From: Protaetiibacter mangrovi
GTDB taxonomy: Bacteria > Actinomycetota > Actinomycetes > Actinomycetales > Microbacteriaceae
NCBI RefSeq assembly: GCF_024752305.1
Contig: NZ_JANTHX010000002.1
Coordinates: 42,261-87,138 of the forward strand
Length of the DNA stretch: 44,878 nt
Direction: 5' to 3'
Shown: piece by piece, positions 1 through 6,363 of the stretch
How the letters are laid out: every line of letters starts with the position of its first letter
Position numbering within the stretch: position 1 is the first letter of the stretch
Made by a program: the position numbers and the translations under genes
The notes under the pieces: generated by a model
What the model was told of the DNA's origin: nothing
The model's input: the letters and a program-made list of their open reading frames with translations, nothing else
The model's database searches: none

Positions 1-1
1 G

Positions 2-115
2 ATCCGACGGCAGGGCGGTGACTACGTGCTCGAGAAGCCCGACCGAGACGGGACACTCCGGCACACACCGCTGCCCTCCCGCAGCCCCGCACTCTCGCGA
101 CTCCTCACCGGATGA
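2..115 (+). CDS. Possible 3' end of an unidentified gene (partial)
   Basis: An open frame runs from the window edge to a TGA at 113-115 and would encode the last 37 residues of a protein (begins IRRQGGDYVLEK, ends SRLLTG). Third positions are about 78% G or C, which is compatible with coding in this genome but lower than in the clear genes nearby. I do not recognise the family. Support is indirect: the neighbouring gene at 376-642 points towards it, so a convergent arrangement with a repeat element between the two stops would be natural. It could equally be non-coding. Confidence 0.35.
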   Translation: MRRQGGDYVLEKPDRDGTLRHTPLPSRSPALSRLLTG

Positions 116-132
116 CCGGGCCCGGCGGCGGG

Positions 133-177
133 GGTCTCGAGACGCGTGCCGCTACACGGCGCGCTCCTCGACCACCT
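133..177 (+). repeat. 45-bp hairpin repeat, copy A (intergenic)
   Basis: The left arm reads ggtctcgagacgcgt and the right arm gcgctcctcgaccacct. The centre forms a stem (gcgtgccg with cggcgcgc, one G-T wobble) around a 5-nt loop. It matches the reverse complement of 13013-13057 at 43 of 45 positions and shares both arms with 13084-13128. It lies between the possible gene end at 115 and the stop of the minus-strand gene at 376. This is the usual location for REP-like palindromic elements. No transposase of the RAYT type is visible in the window. Confidence 0.85.
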
Positions 178-298
178 CACGTCGCGCTCCGGGAGAGGGC
201 GGTGCGGGTCGCCCGCTCGGGCGGATGCGCTCCTCGGCCGGGCGGGTCCGCCGCGGGCGCGTCGCAACGGGAGCGAGTGCGCGACCGAGAGCACCCGA

Positions 299-335
299 CC
301 CGATCGGGGTGGGTACGTCACCCGATCGGGGTGGG
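299..335. repeat. Two 15-bp direct repeats with palindromic core
   Basis: The sequence cccgatcggggtggg occurs at 299-313 and again at 321-335, 22 bp apart. Its first ten bases, cccgatcggg, are self-complementary, so each copy can also form a small hairpin. The pair lies just downstream of the minus-strand gene ending at 376. It may contribute to transcription termination, but there is no T-run. The rest of the gap from 178 to 298 shows nothing I can name. Confidence 0.6.
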
Positions 336-407
336 CCCTTCAGTGGTGGCGCAGCAGATCGATCAGCTGGGCCCCTCAGTGGTGGCGCAGCAGATCGATC
401 AGCTGGG
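332..407. repeat. 36-bp tandem duplication across a stop codon
   Basis: Bases 332-371 and 368-407 are direct repeats with a 36-bp period and a single mismatch (339 T against 375 C). The unit covers the last ten codons and the stop of the minus-strand gene at 376-642. A second, now untranslated copy of the sequence coding for QLIDLLRHH plus stop therefore lies directly behind the real one. The layout looks like replication slippage. Because 36 is a multiple of three, loss of the first stop would simply append another copy of the tail. Confidence 0.9.
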
Positions 408-642
408 ACTTCGTCTTGCCCGAGTAGCCGTGCAGACCGAGCTCCTTGGCGCGCGAGCGCAGCTCCGGCACGGTGCGGTCCTCGTAGTCCTCCGCGCTCC
501 CGCCCTTCCGACCCACCGCACTCGATCCGCGGGCCGCGACCGCATTCGAGATGCGCGCCGCCTTCTCCTTGCTGTTCCCCTGGTCGCGGAGCTCCTCGTA
601 GAGCTTCGGATCCTTGAGCGAGTCGTTGCGTGAACCGGGCAT
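376..642 (-). CDS. Small Rho_N/SAP-like domain protein
   Basis: This 88-residue basic protein has two parts. An N-terminal part (residues 1-50) contains the motif NDSLKDPKLYEELRDQGNS, seen in short actinobacterial proteins of unknown function. The C-terminal helix-extended-loop-helix (about 57-86, VPELRSRAKELGLHGYSGKTK) resembles the Rho N-terminal or SAP nucleic-acid-binding fold. I infer binding of RNA or DNA; the role is unknown. The ATG overlaps the TGA of the upstream SDR gene by one base, so the two are probably co-transcribed and translationally coupled. The last codons are duplicated just past the stop. Confidence 0.8.
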   Translation of the reverse strand: MPGSRNDSLKDPKLYEELRDQGNSKEKAARISNAVAARGSSAVGRKGGSAEDYEDRTVPELRSRAKELGLHGYSGKTKSQLIDLLRHH

Positions 643-1523
643 CACAACCCCTTTCCGCCCGTGACGGGCACGATCGCCCCGGAGACGTAGGACGACTCCG
701 GGGAGGCGAGGAAGACGTACGCCGGCGCGACCTCGGCGGGCTGGCCCGCCCTGCCGAGCGGGGTGTCCTGACCGAAATCGGGCAGGGAGTCCGGCCAGCT
801 GGTCGCCGGGATCAGCGGGGTCCAGATCGGTCCGGGGGCGACCGCGTTGACGCGGATGCCGCGCGGGCCCAGCTCCTGGGCGAGGGCACGGGTGAAGACC
901 ACCTGGGCGGCCTTCGTCATGGCGTAGTCGATGAGCTTCGGCGACGGATGGAACGCCTGGATCGACGAGGTCGTGATGATGGAGGATCCGGGCTCCAGGT
1001 GCGGGATCGCCGCCCGCGCGATCCACAGGGGCGCGAACAGGTTGGTGTCCACGACGCGCCGCAGCTCGGCGGTCGGGATGCTCTCGAGGCCGTCGCGGTT
1101 CTCCTGATACGCCGCGTTCAGCACCAGGACGTCCAGACCGCCGAGCTCCGCCACGGCAGCGGCGACGAGCTCGTCGCACTGCTGCTCGGTGCGCACGTCG
1201 CCCGGCAGCCGCACCGCGATCCGACCCTCCTCCTCGATCAGTCGGGCGGTGTCGAGAGCGTCGTCCTCCTCGTCGTCGAGATACGAGATGGCCACGTCGG
1301 CGCCTTCACGCGCGAACGCGATCGCGACGGCTCGCCCGATCCCCGAGTCGCCGCCGGTGATGAGCGCGCGCATGCCCGTCAGGCGCCCGGAGCCCCGATA
1401 GCTGCTCTCACCGTGATCCGGTCGAGGATCGGTCAGCGAGGTGAGACCGGGCTGGCTCTGCTCCTGCCGGGGGAAGCCGTCGGTGCGGTAGCGGGTCACC
1501 GGGTCCACGCGTGCGTCGTCCAT
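642..1523 (-). CDS. SDR family oxidoreductase (stress-protein-39-like)
   Basis: This 293-residue short-chain dehydrogenase has an N-terminal extension of about 50 residues, as in the Bacillus YhdF/YhxC/GSP39 group. The cofactor motif TGGDSGIGRA follows ALI at about residue 55. NAAY comes next, then catalytic Ser (TTSSIQAF) and the YAMTK Tyr-Lys pair. The end, VSGAIVPVTGGKGL, is the usual SDR C-terminus. It should be an NAD(P)-dependent alcohol or sugar dehydrogenase; the substrate cannot be read from sequence. I took the ATG at 1523, which gives the usual extended N-terminus. The gene overlaps the next gene by one base and lies 62 bp after the YihY/BrkB gene. Confidence 0.88.
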   Translation of the reverse strand: MDDARVDPVTRYRTDGFPRQEQSQPGLTSLTDPRPDHGESSYRGSGRLTGMRALITGGDSGIGRAVAIAFAREGADVAISYLDDEEDDALDTARLIEEEGRIAVRLPGDVRTEQQCDELVAAAVAELGGLDVLVLNAAYQENRDGLESIPTAELRRVVDTNLFAPLWIARAAIPHLEPGSSIITTSSIQAFHPSPKLIDYAMTKAAQVVFTRALAQELGPRGIRVNAVAPGPIWTPLIPATSWPDSLPDFGQDTPLGRAGQPAEVAPAYVFLASPESSYVSGAIVPVTGGKGL

Positions 1524-1585
1524 GCGTCCAGCCGACGCCTCCCGCCCCGATGTGGAAAGGGGGTTCCCGATCTGCGGCGGACGTG

Positions 1586-2605
1586 CTACTCGTCCACGCG
1601 GTGCTGGGCGCGCGCGCGTTCGAGCAGCACCCGCGCGTCGGCGACATCCTGATCGTGCTGCCGCGCGATCCAGTGGTCGCGGGTGACGTCGCGCACCGGC
1701 ATCTGCAGGGTCTCGCTCGCGTCGATCCCGCGCGCGAGGTGGCGCAGCCGTACGAACTCGGCATCGAGTTCGGCGCCCGCGACGAGGGCGATGTTCGTGA
1801 GATAGATCCAGAGCAGCGCGACCAGCAGCGTGCCGATCGACCCGTAGAGCGCGCCGTAGGCGCCGATCAGCGTCACGTAGAGCGCGTACCCTCCGGTCGC
1901 GACCGCCCACGTCGCGATCGCGAACCCGGTGCCGACGCTCGCCCACACGATCCGCGCGTGACGCACGTTGGGGGTGAGCGTGTACAGCGTCGCCACGAAG
2001 ATCAGGGCCAGCACGAGCAGCAGCGGCCAGCGCGTCCAGTTCCAGACGGTCGCCACCACCGGGGCCAGTCCGCGCCGCCCCAGGATGTCCTCGGTCGCGT
2101 CCGGGGTGGCGAGCAGGCCCAGCACGAGGGCCGCGGCGAGCGTCACCAGCAGCGCGGCGACGAGCAGCATCCGACCCCGGAACGCCCAGAACGGCCGGCC
2201 CTCCTGCACCTCGTACACCGCGTTGACGGCCCTCCCGAACGCCGTGGCGTAGCCCGAGGCGGTCCACAGCAGCAGGGCGAGCGCGAGCGCGAGCGCGATG
2301 CCGGCGTTGTCGAGCTGCAGCAGCTGGCGGATGGGTTCCTCGAGCTGCGCGGCGATCCGGTCCGGCAGCAGCGACTCGGCGATCGCGAGCAGGTCGTCGA
2401 CCGCCCGTTCGCGGTCGCTCACGAGCGCGAACCCGGAGGCGAAGGCGAGCGCCGCCGGAAACGCCGCGAGGGTCGTGAAGAACGTCAGCGCCGCCGCGGC
2501 GTCGATGCCGCGATGCCGCACGAACCCGTGCCACGCGCGCCGCACCGCGAGCCGCCAGCTCCCCCGGGGGAGCGTCGAGGGCCGTCTGCGCAGAGGCGAA
2601 TCCAT
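1586..2605 (-). CDS. YihY/virulence factor BrkB family membrane protein
   Basis: The 339-residue protein has the BrkB/YihY pattern: an amphipathic start (about residues 20-35), an AAAALTFFTTLAAFPAAL segment at about 36-56, and further hydrophobic spans near 105-120, 145-165, 195-215, 225-245 and 260-280. The family motif YGALYGSIGTLLVALLWIYL precedes a GAELDAEF tail. The family was once called RNase BN in error; its transport role remains unsettled. A charged cytoplasmic tail of about 55 residues follows. The ATG overlaps the TGA of the DUF6328 gene by one base, so the pair forms an operon, possibly with the SDR downstream. Confidence 0.9.
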   Translation of the reverse strand: MDSPLRRRPSTLPRGSWRLAVRRAWHGFVRHRGIDAAAALTFFTTLAAFPAALAFASGFALVSDRERAVDDLLAIAESLLPDRIAAQLEEPIRQLLQLDNAGIALALALALLLWTASGYATAFGRAVNAVYEVQEGRPFWAFRGRMLLVAALLVTLAAALVLGLLATPDATEDILGRRGLAPVVATVWNWTRWPLLLVLALIFVATLYTLTPNVRHARIVWASVGTGFAIATWAVATGGYALYVTLIGAYGALYGSIGTLLVALLWIYLTNIALVAGAELDAEFVRLRHLARGIDASETLQMPVRDVTRDHWIARQHDQDVADARVLLERARAQHRVDE

Positions 2606-3102
2606 CAGCCGACCCGCCGCATCCGGATCCGGGCGATGCCCGGAGCCAGGAACCAGGCGAGCAGACCGAGAACGAGGGCGACGGTGCCCGCCGTGAACCC
2701 GGCCGCCCGGCCCGCGACGATGTCGAACACGAGCAGCGCCGTGCCCGACAGCGTCAGCAGCACCGCGAGCAGCGTCAGCACGAGCAGCACGTTCCCGGTG
2801 GCGACGAGGCGCTTCTTCGCCCGGCGGCGGAAGAGCGCCCGGTGCATGCTCACCGGGGTGAGGGCCAGCAGGGTCGCGACCACCGCGATGCAGACGAGCA
2901 CCAGGTAGACCGCCTCCTGGAAGCCGTCGAGCTCCGCGAACCGCGCCTGGAACGCGATCGCCAGCAGGAAGCCCGTCAGGATCTGGGTGCCGGTCTGCAC
3001 GACGCGCGTCTCCTGGAGGATCTCGTTCCAGTTGCGGTCGAGTCGCTCGGCCTCCGTCTCGTCGCGCCCGTCGCCCGGCGCCACGTCGTCGTCTGCGGAC
3101 AT
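2605..3102 (-). CDS. DUF6328 family membrane protein
   Basis: This 165-residue protein has an acidic N-terminal tail and a conserved LDRNWNEILQETRVVQTGTQ block at residues 21-40. That block leads into the first membrane span (ILTGFLLAIAFQARF), followed by three more spans at about 64-83, 101-127 and 134-155. This arrangement is typical of DUF6328, small actinobacterial membrane proteins of unknown function. Its ATG is six bases downstream of a TAGGGT -10 element, so the message is probably leaderless. It is the first gene of the minus-strand operon 3102-376. Confidence 0.85.
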   Translation of the reverse strand: MSADDDVAPGDGRDETEAERLDRNWNEILQETRVVQTGTQILTGFLLAIAFQARFAELDGFQEAVYLVLVCIAVVATLLALTPVSMHRALFRRRAKKRLVATGNVLLVLTLLAVLLTLSGTALLVFDIVAGRAAGFTAGTVALVLGLLAWFLAPGIARIRMRRVG

Positions 3103-3108
3103 GCGCTC

Positions 3109-3124
3109 ACCCTACGGCTATCGT
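3109..3124. promoter_or_regulatory. Back-to-back leaderless -10 elements
   Basis: The gap between the divergent starts at 3102 (minus) and 3131 (plus) is only 28 bp. On the minus strand TAGGGT (3114-3109) lies six bases before the ATG at 3102. On the plus strand TATCGT (3119-3124) lies six bases before the GTG at 3131. Both put the transcription start at or next to the initiation codon. The two -35 regions would lie inside the opposite gene, so the promoters overlap and probably compete for polymerase. Confidence 0.65.
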
Positions 3125-3130
3125 TTCCCC

Positions 3131-4027
3131 GTGACCGCCCCGTTGCCCGACCCCGCGGCGGATGCTACGGAGGCCGTGCGGCTCGACGCGGAGATCGGCG
3201 AGATCGACTGGACCCGTCCCGCGCCCGGCTCGACCCGTTCCGTGTTCGAGGCCCCCAGCGGCCCGCTCGCCGTCGTCTCGCTCGGCGACCCGCGCGACCC
3301 CCGGGTCGTGCTGGTGCCGGGTGCCACGGGCTCGAAGGAGGACTTCGTGCTCATGCTCCCGCTGCTGGCGGCGGCGGGCTTCCACGTGCAGAGCTACGAC
3401 CTGGCGGGCAACTACGAGTCCGCGGCGGCGGGACCCGCGGACGGCGGACGCTACGACTATCCGCTCTTCACGGCCGACCTGCTCGCGTTCCTGCGCGCGG
3501 GTGCGCCCGCCCACCTGCTCGGCTACTCCTTCGCCGGCATCGTGGCGCAGCTCGTCGCCGCGGAGCACCCCGAGCTGGTGCGGAGCCTCACGCTGCTCAC
3601 GACGCCTCCCGACCCGGGCAACGCGTATCGCCACGTGAAGCGCATCGGCTGGCTCTCGCGGTTCCTGTCGGGGCGACAGGGCGCCGGCCTCATGATCTGG
3701 GGCATCCGCACCAACAAGAACCGGGTCGGCCCGTCGAGGCTCGCGTTCGTGCGTGCGCGTTTCGCCTCGACGCGGCGCGCGTGCATCGACGACATCGTGC
3801 ACCTCATGAAGAACGCGCCGGATGCGGCGGCCGCCGTCCGCGCCGCCGGCATCCCGGTGCTCGTGGCGACGAGCGAGCACGACCTGTGGCCGGTGCGACG
3901 CTACGCCCTGCACGCCGAGCGGCTCGATGCGCGTCTCGCGGTCTACCGCACCGGCCACAGCCCGTGCGAGACCACGCCGCACCAGCTGGTGCACGACATG
4001 CTGCGCCTGTTCCGCGACGTCGGCTAG
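3131..4027 (+). CDS. Alpha/beta fold hydrolase
   Basis: This 298-residue alpha/beta hydrolase begins its core with VVLVPGATGSKEDFVLML (oxyanion loop region) near residue 58. The nucleophile elbow is LLGYSFAGIVAQL, giving the G-x-S-x-G serine. An acid candidate lies in VATSEHDLWP, and the catalytic histidine is in TGHSPCETTP near the end. Substrate is unknown; esterase or C-C hydrolase activity is possible. I chose the GTG at 3131, not upstream codons, because a -10 element lies six bases in front of it. The gene converges on a GT2 gene; their stop codons share the bases CTAG at 4024-4027. Confidence 0.85.
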   Translation: MTAPLPDPAADATEAVRLDAEIGEIDWTRPAPGSTRSVFEAPSGPLAVVSLGDPRDPRVVLVPGATGSKEDFVLMLPLLAAAGFHVQSYDLAGNYESAAAGPADGGRYDYPLFTADLLAFLRAGAPAHLLGYSFAGIVAQLVAAEHPELVRSLTLLTTPPDPGNAYRHVKRIGWLSRFLSGRQGAGLMIWGIRTNKNRVGPSRLAFVRARFASTRRACIDDIVHLMKNAPDAAAAVRAAGIPVLVATSEHDLWPVRRYALHAERLDARLAVYRTGHSPCETTPHQLVHDMLRLFRDVG

Positions 4028-4791
4028 GCCGCGCGCCGCATCCGACGCGGCGGTCGCTGCGCGGCGCGCCAGCGCCGGCGGGCCGCACGTCGCGCCCACG
4101 GAGCGTCGGCCGGCCAGTGGTTGCGCAGGGTCGGCACCACCCATCCGACCCGCCTGCGCAGCCCCGCGACGGTCGCGAAGGGTCGCGCCGACAGCCCGAC
4201 CCGGAAGTCGGGGTCGTAGGCGACGGTCATCCACGGCTTGATGTGCAGGCTGAGGTCGAGGTCGTCGTGGATGCCGCGCTGGGTGCGGTGCACCTCGCCC
4301 GCGAGCTCCCGCCACACCTCGCGGCGCATCACGAAGTTGGAGCCGAAGATCGGCGGATGGCCGAGGTAGGGGGTCATCGAGGCGAGCATGCCGCCGAGAT
4401 AGACGACGCGACCGAGGGTGTGGACGAGGGGCGTCGACCCGTAGAAGTCGCCGATGCCGGTGAGCACCGACAGGCCCGGGTCGTGGTCGAAGCGCTCGAG
4501 GGCGTGCGCGATCCAGCCGGCGGGCGGCACGCTGTCGGCGTCGAGCCGTGCGATGAGCTCGCCCGTCGCGGCGTCGTAGCCCGCGGATGCGGCCTGCGGG
4601 ATGCCCGGGGTCGGCTCGGCGACCACGCGCGCGCCGGCCCGGCGGGCGACGAGGGCGGTCGTGTCCCAGCTGCCGTTGTCGACCACCACGATCTCGTCCG
4701 GGCGGCGGGTCTGGCGCGACAGCGCCTCGAGGCAGGCCTCGAGCATCTCGGCGTCGTTGCGCGCCGGGATCACCACCGAGACGGTCGTCAT
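4024..4791 (-). CDS. Family 2 glycosyltransferase
   Basis: The 255-residue GT-A enzyme starts with the GT2 signature VSVVIPARNDAEMLEACL. VVVDNGSWD follows (nucleotide binding), then the metal-binding DXD-type motif ARLDADSVPP at about 87-96. An acceptor-side region includes IFGSNFVMRREVW and the HDDLDLSLH motif, where the catalytic base is expected. It should transfer a sugar from a nucleotide donor to a membrane or wall acceptor; donor and acceptor are unknown. No membrane span is obvious. It lies apart from the large EPS cluster. It has its own promoter, whose -10 overlaps the stop codon of the upstream ada-alkA gene. Confidence 0.88.
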   Translation of the reverse strand: MTTVSVVIPARNDAEMLEACLEALSRQTRRPDEIVVVDNGSWDTTALVARRAGARVVAEPTPGIPQAASAGYDAATGELIARLDADSVPPAGWIAHALERFDHDPGLSVLTGIGDFYGSTPLVHTLGRVVYLGGMLASMTPYLGHPPIFGSNFVMRREVWRELAGEVHRTQRGIHDDLDLSLHIKPWMTVAYDPDFRVGLSARPFATVAGLRRRVGWVVPTLRNHWPADAPWARRAARRRWRAAQRPPRRMRRAA

Positions 4792-4797
4792 GGGCTC

Positions 4798-4803
4798 AGG
4801 CTA
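4798..4803 (-). promoter_or_regulatory. -10 element (TAGCCT) overlapping the ada-alkA stop
   Basis: On the minus strand TAGCCT is followed by six bases (GAGCCC) and the ATG of the GT2 gene at 4791. The first three bases of the -10 are also the TAG stop of the upstream gene (4803-4801). This layout matches the other leaderless starts in the window and suggests that the GT2 gene is transcribed independently. Confidence 0.55.
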
Positions 4804-6270
4804 CGCCCGAGCCGCCGCAGTCCGCGGCGGCCGCGCGCGCCAGAGGTGCAGTGCGGCGTAGCTGCGCCACGGCGACCATCGCTCGGCGTGGGCGGCGAGC
4901 GCGCGACGGTCGCCGGGCATCCCGTGCGCGGCGGCGCTCTGGCGGATCACGAGGTCGTCGACGGGCAGCACGTCGGGGGAGCCGAGCGCGCGCATCGCCA
5001 GGTAGTCGGCCGTCCACGGTCCGATGCCGCGCTGGGCGAGCAGCGCGGCGCGGAAGTCCGCGAGCGGCATGCCGATGTCGAGCACGAGCCGACCCTCCGC
5101 GAGCTGGCGCGCGATGCCGAGGATCGACGCGATGCGGTTCGCCGGTCCGCGCAGCACCTCGTGCCCGCGCGTCGCGATCGTCTCGGCATCCGGGAACCCC
5201 GGTCCGAGCGCGGCGACCAGGCGGCCGAGCGCGGTGCGTGCGGCGGCCACCGAGATCTGCTGACCGATGAGTGTGCGGAAGAGGGCCTCCACCGGGTCGA
5301 AGGAGCCCGCGATGCGGATGCCGGGCGTCGCCCTCACCAGGGGGGCGAGCACGGGGTCGGCGGAGAGCGCCGCGTCGATCGCGACCGCGTCCGCGTCGAG
5401 GTCGAAGGCGCGCCGGATGCGCGACACCGCCGCGCCCACGTCGGCGAGGCGGGTCAGCCGCACGGTCGCGAGCAGGGCGCCTCCGGTCGTGTCGGGGCGC
5501 ACCTCGATCGCCGCGGGGCCGCCCGGCAGCGAGATCGTGCGTGCGAAGGAGGTCGGATCGCCGTTCTCGAGCCCGGGTACCGCGTGATCGGCGAAGAAGC
5601 GGAACAGGCCCGGGTGGTCGAGGGGCGCGCGCGCCGCGAGACGCAGGGTCAGCTCGCCGGGGGTGGCGGTCTCGTCCACTCGCGCCCCGGACCGGCCTCG
5701 GCGGCTCAGCGCGCGCAGTTCGCTCGGCGTCGCACGGTAGACGGCCGCGATGGTGTCGTTGAACTGCCGCAGGCTGCCGAAGCCGGCGGCGAAGGCGATG
5801 TCGGCGACGGGCAGCTCCGTCGAGGCCAGCAGGGTGCGGGCGGTCTGGGCCCGGTTCGCGCGCGCCAGCGCGAGGGGACCGGCGCCGAGCTCGGCGGTCA
5901 GCACCCGGGTGAGGTGCCTGCTCGAGTAGCCGAGCCGTCGGGCGAGTCCCTCCACGCCTTCGCGTTCGACGACCCCGTCCTGCACGAGCCGCATGGCGCG
6001 CGCGGTGAGGTCGTCGCGCAGATTCCAGTCGGGGGAGCCGGGCACGGCATCCGGCTGGCAGCGTTTGCACGCGCGCAGCCCGGCCTCGTGGGCGGCCGCG
6101 GCGGTGCGGTAGAAGGTGACGTTGCGCTGCTGCGGGGTGGTCGCCGGGCAGCTCGGTCGGCAGTAGATGCCGGTCGAGTGCACGCCCGCGATGAACTGGC
6201 CGTCGAAGCGGGCGTCGCGGGAGGCGAGCGCGCGGTAGCGCGTCTGGAAGAGCCCGTCGTCGTCCGTCAC
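4801..6270 (-). CDS. Ada-type sensor fused to AlkA DNA-3-methyladenine glycosylase
   Basis: The 489-residue fusion has three parts. Residues 1-75 are the Ada metal-binding domain with Cys37, Cys41, Cys68 and Cys71 (GIYCRPSCPA and CKRCQPD); one Cys accepts methyl groups from phosphotriesters in known Ada proteins. Residues about 85-185 are an AraC-type DNA-binding region (GYSSRHLTRVL, FAAGFGSLRQFNDTI). Residues about 195-489 are AlkA, with helix-hairpin-helix GQQISVAAART and GIGPWTADYLAMRA; catalytic Asp is probably 439 in LPVDDL. The Ada methyltransferase domain with PCHR is absent. The sensor thus controls, and is joined to, base excision of alkylated purines. The GTG at 6270 was chosen because a weak -10 (GACCCT) lies six bases upstream. 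Confidence 0.9.
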   Translation of the reverse strand: MTDDDGLFQTRYRALASRDARFDGQFIAGVHSTGIYCRPSCPATTPQQRNVTFYRTAAAAHEAGLRACKRCQPDAVPGSPDWNLRDDLTARAMRLVQDGVVEREGVEGLARRLGYSSRHLTRVLTAELGAGPLALARANRAQTARTLLASTELPVADIAFAAGFGSLRQFNDTIAAVYRATPSELRALSRRGRSGARVDETATPGELTLRLAARAPLDHPGLFRFFADHAVPGLENGDPTSFARTISLPGGPAAIEVRPDTTGGALLATVRLTRLADVGAAVSRIRRAFDLDADAVAIDAALSADPVLAPLVRATPGIRIAGSFDPVEALFRTLIGQQISVAAARTALGRLVAALGPGFPDAETIATRGHEVLRGPANRIASILGIARQLAEGRLVLDIGMPLADFRAALLAQRGIGPWTADYLAMRALGSPDVLPVDDLVIRQSAAAHGMPGDRRALAAHAERWSPWRSYAALHLWRARPPRTAAARA

Positions 6271-6351
6271 CCTCTCAGGGTCGCACGCGCGACCGACGGA
6301 CATCAGCGGAAATCGGACACCGCCCTCGCGCCGCCCGTCGAGCGCGCTCGA

Positions 6352-6357
6352 TACGCT
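6352..6357 (+). promoter_or_regulatory. Leaderless -10 element (TACGCT)
   Basis: TACGCT is followed by six bases and the GTG at 6364, the same spacing as at 3131, 4791, 8395 and 16372. It fixes the start of the FAD oxidase gene. The gap to the divergent ada-alkA start at 6270 is 93 bp, so the two promoters share the region. Confidence 0.6.
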
Positions 6358-6363
6358 CGGATC

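Noticed and set aside
22-321. Minus-strand open frame near the window start
   Set aside because: Arg/Ser/Pro-rich shadow with no motif and crossing the 45-bp repeat; not a convincing gene.
6271-6303. ATG at 6303 as the start of the Ada-AlkA fusion
   Set aside because: It would add eleven residues not seen in related Ada proteins. The GTG at 6270 has a weak -10 at the leaderless spacing.
2842-6363. A very long plus-strand open frame running into the FAD oxidase gene
   Set aside because: It overlaps the hydrolase, GT2 and ada-alkA genes out of frame, has low-complexity Arg/Gly/Ala composition and no family motifs until 6364. It is a GC-driven shadow.
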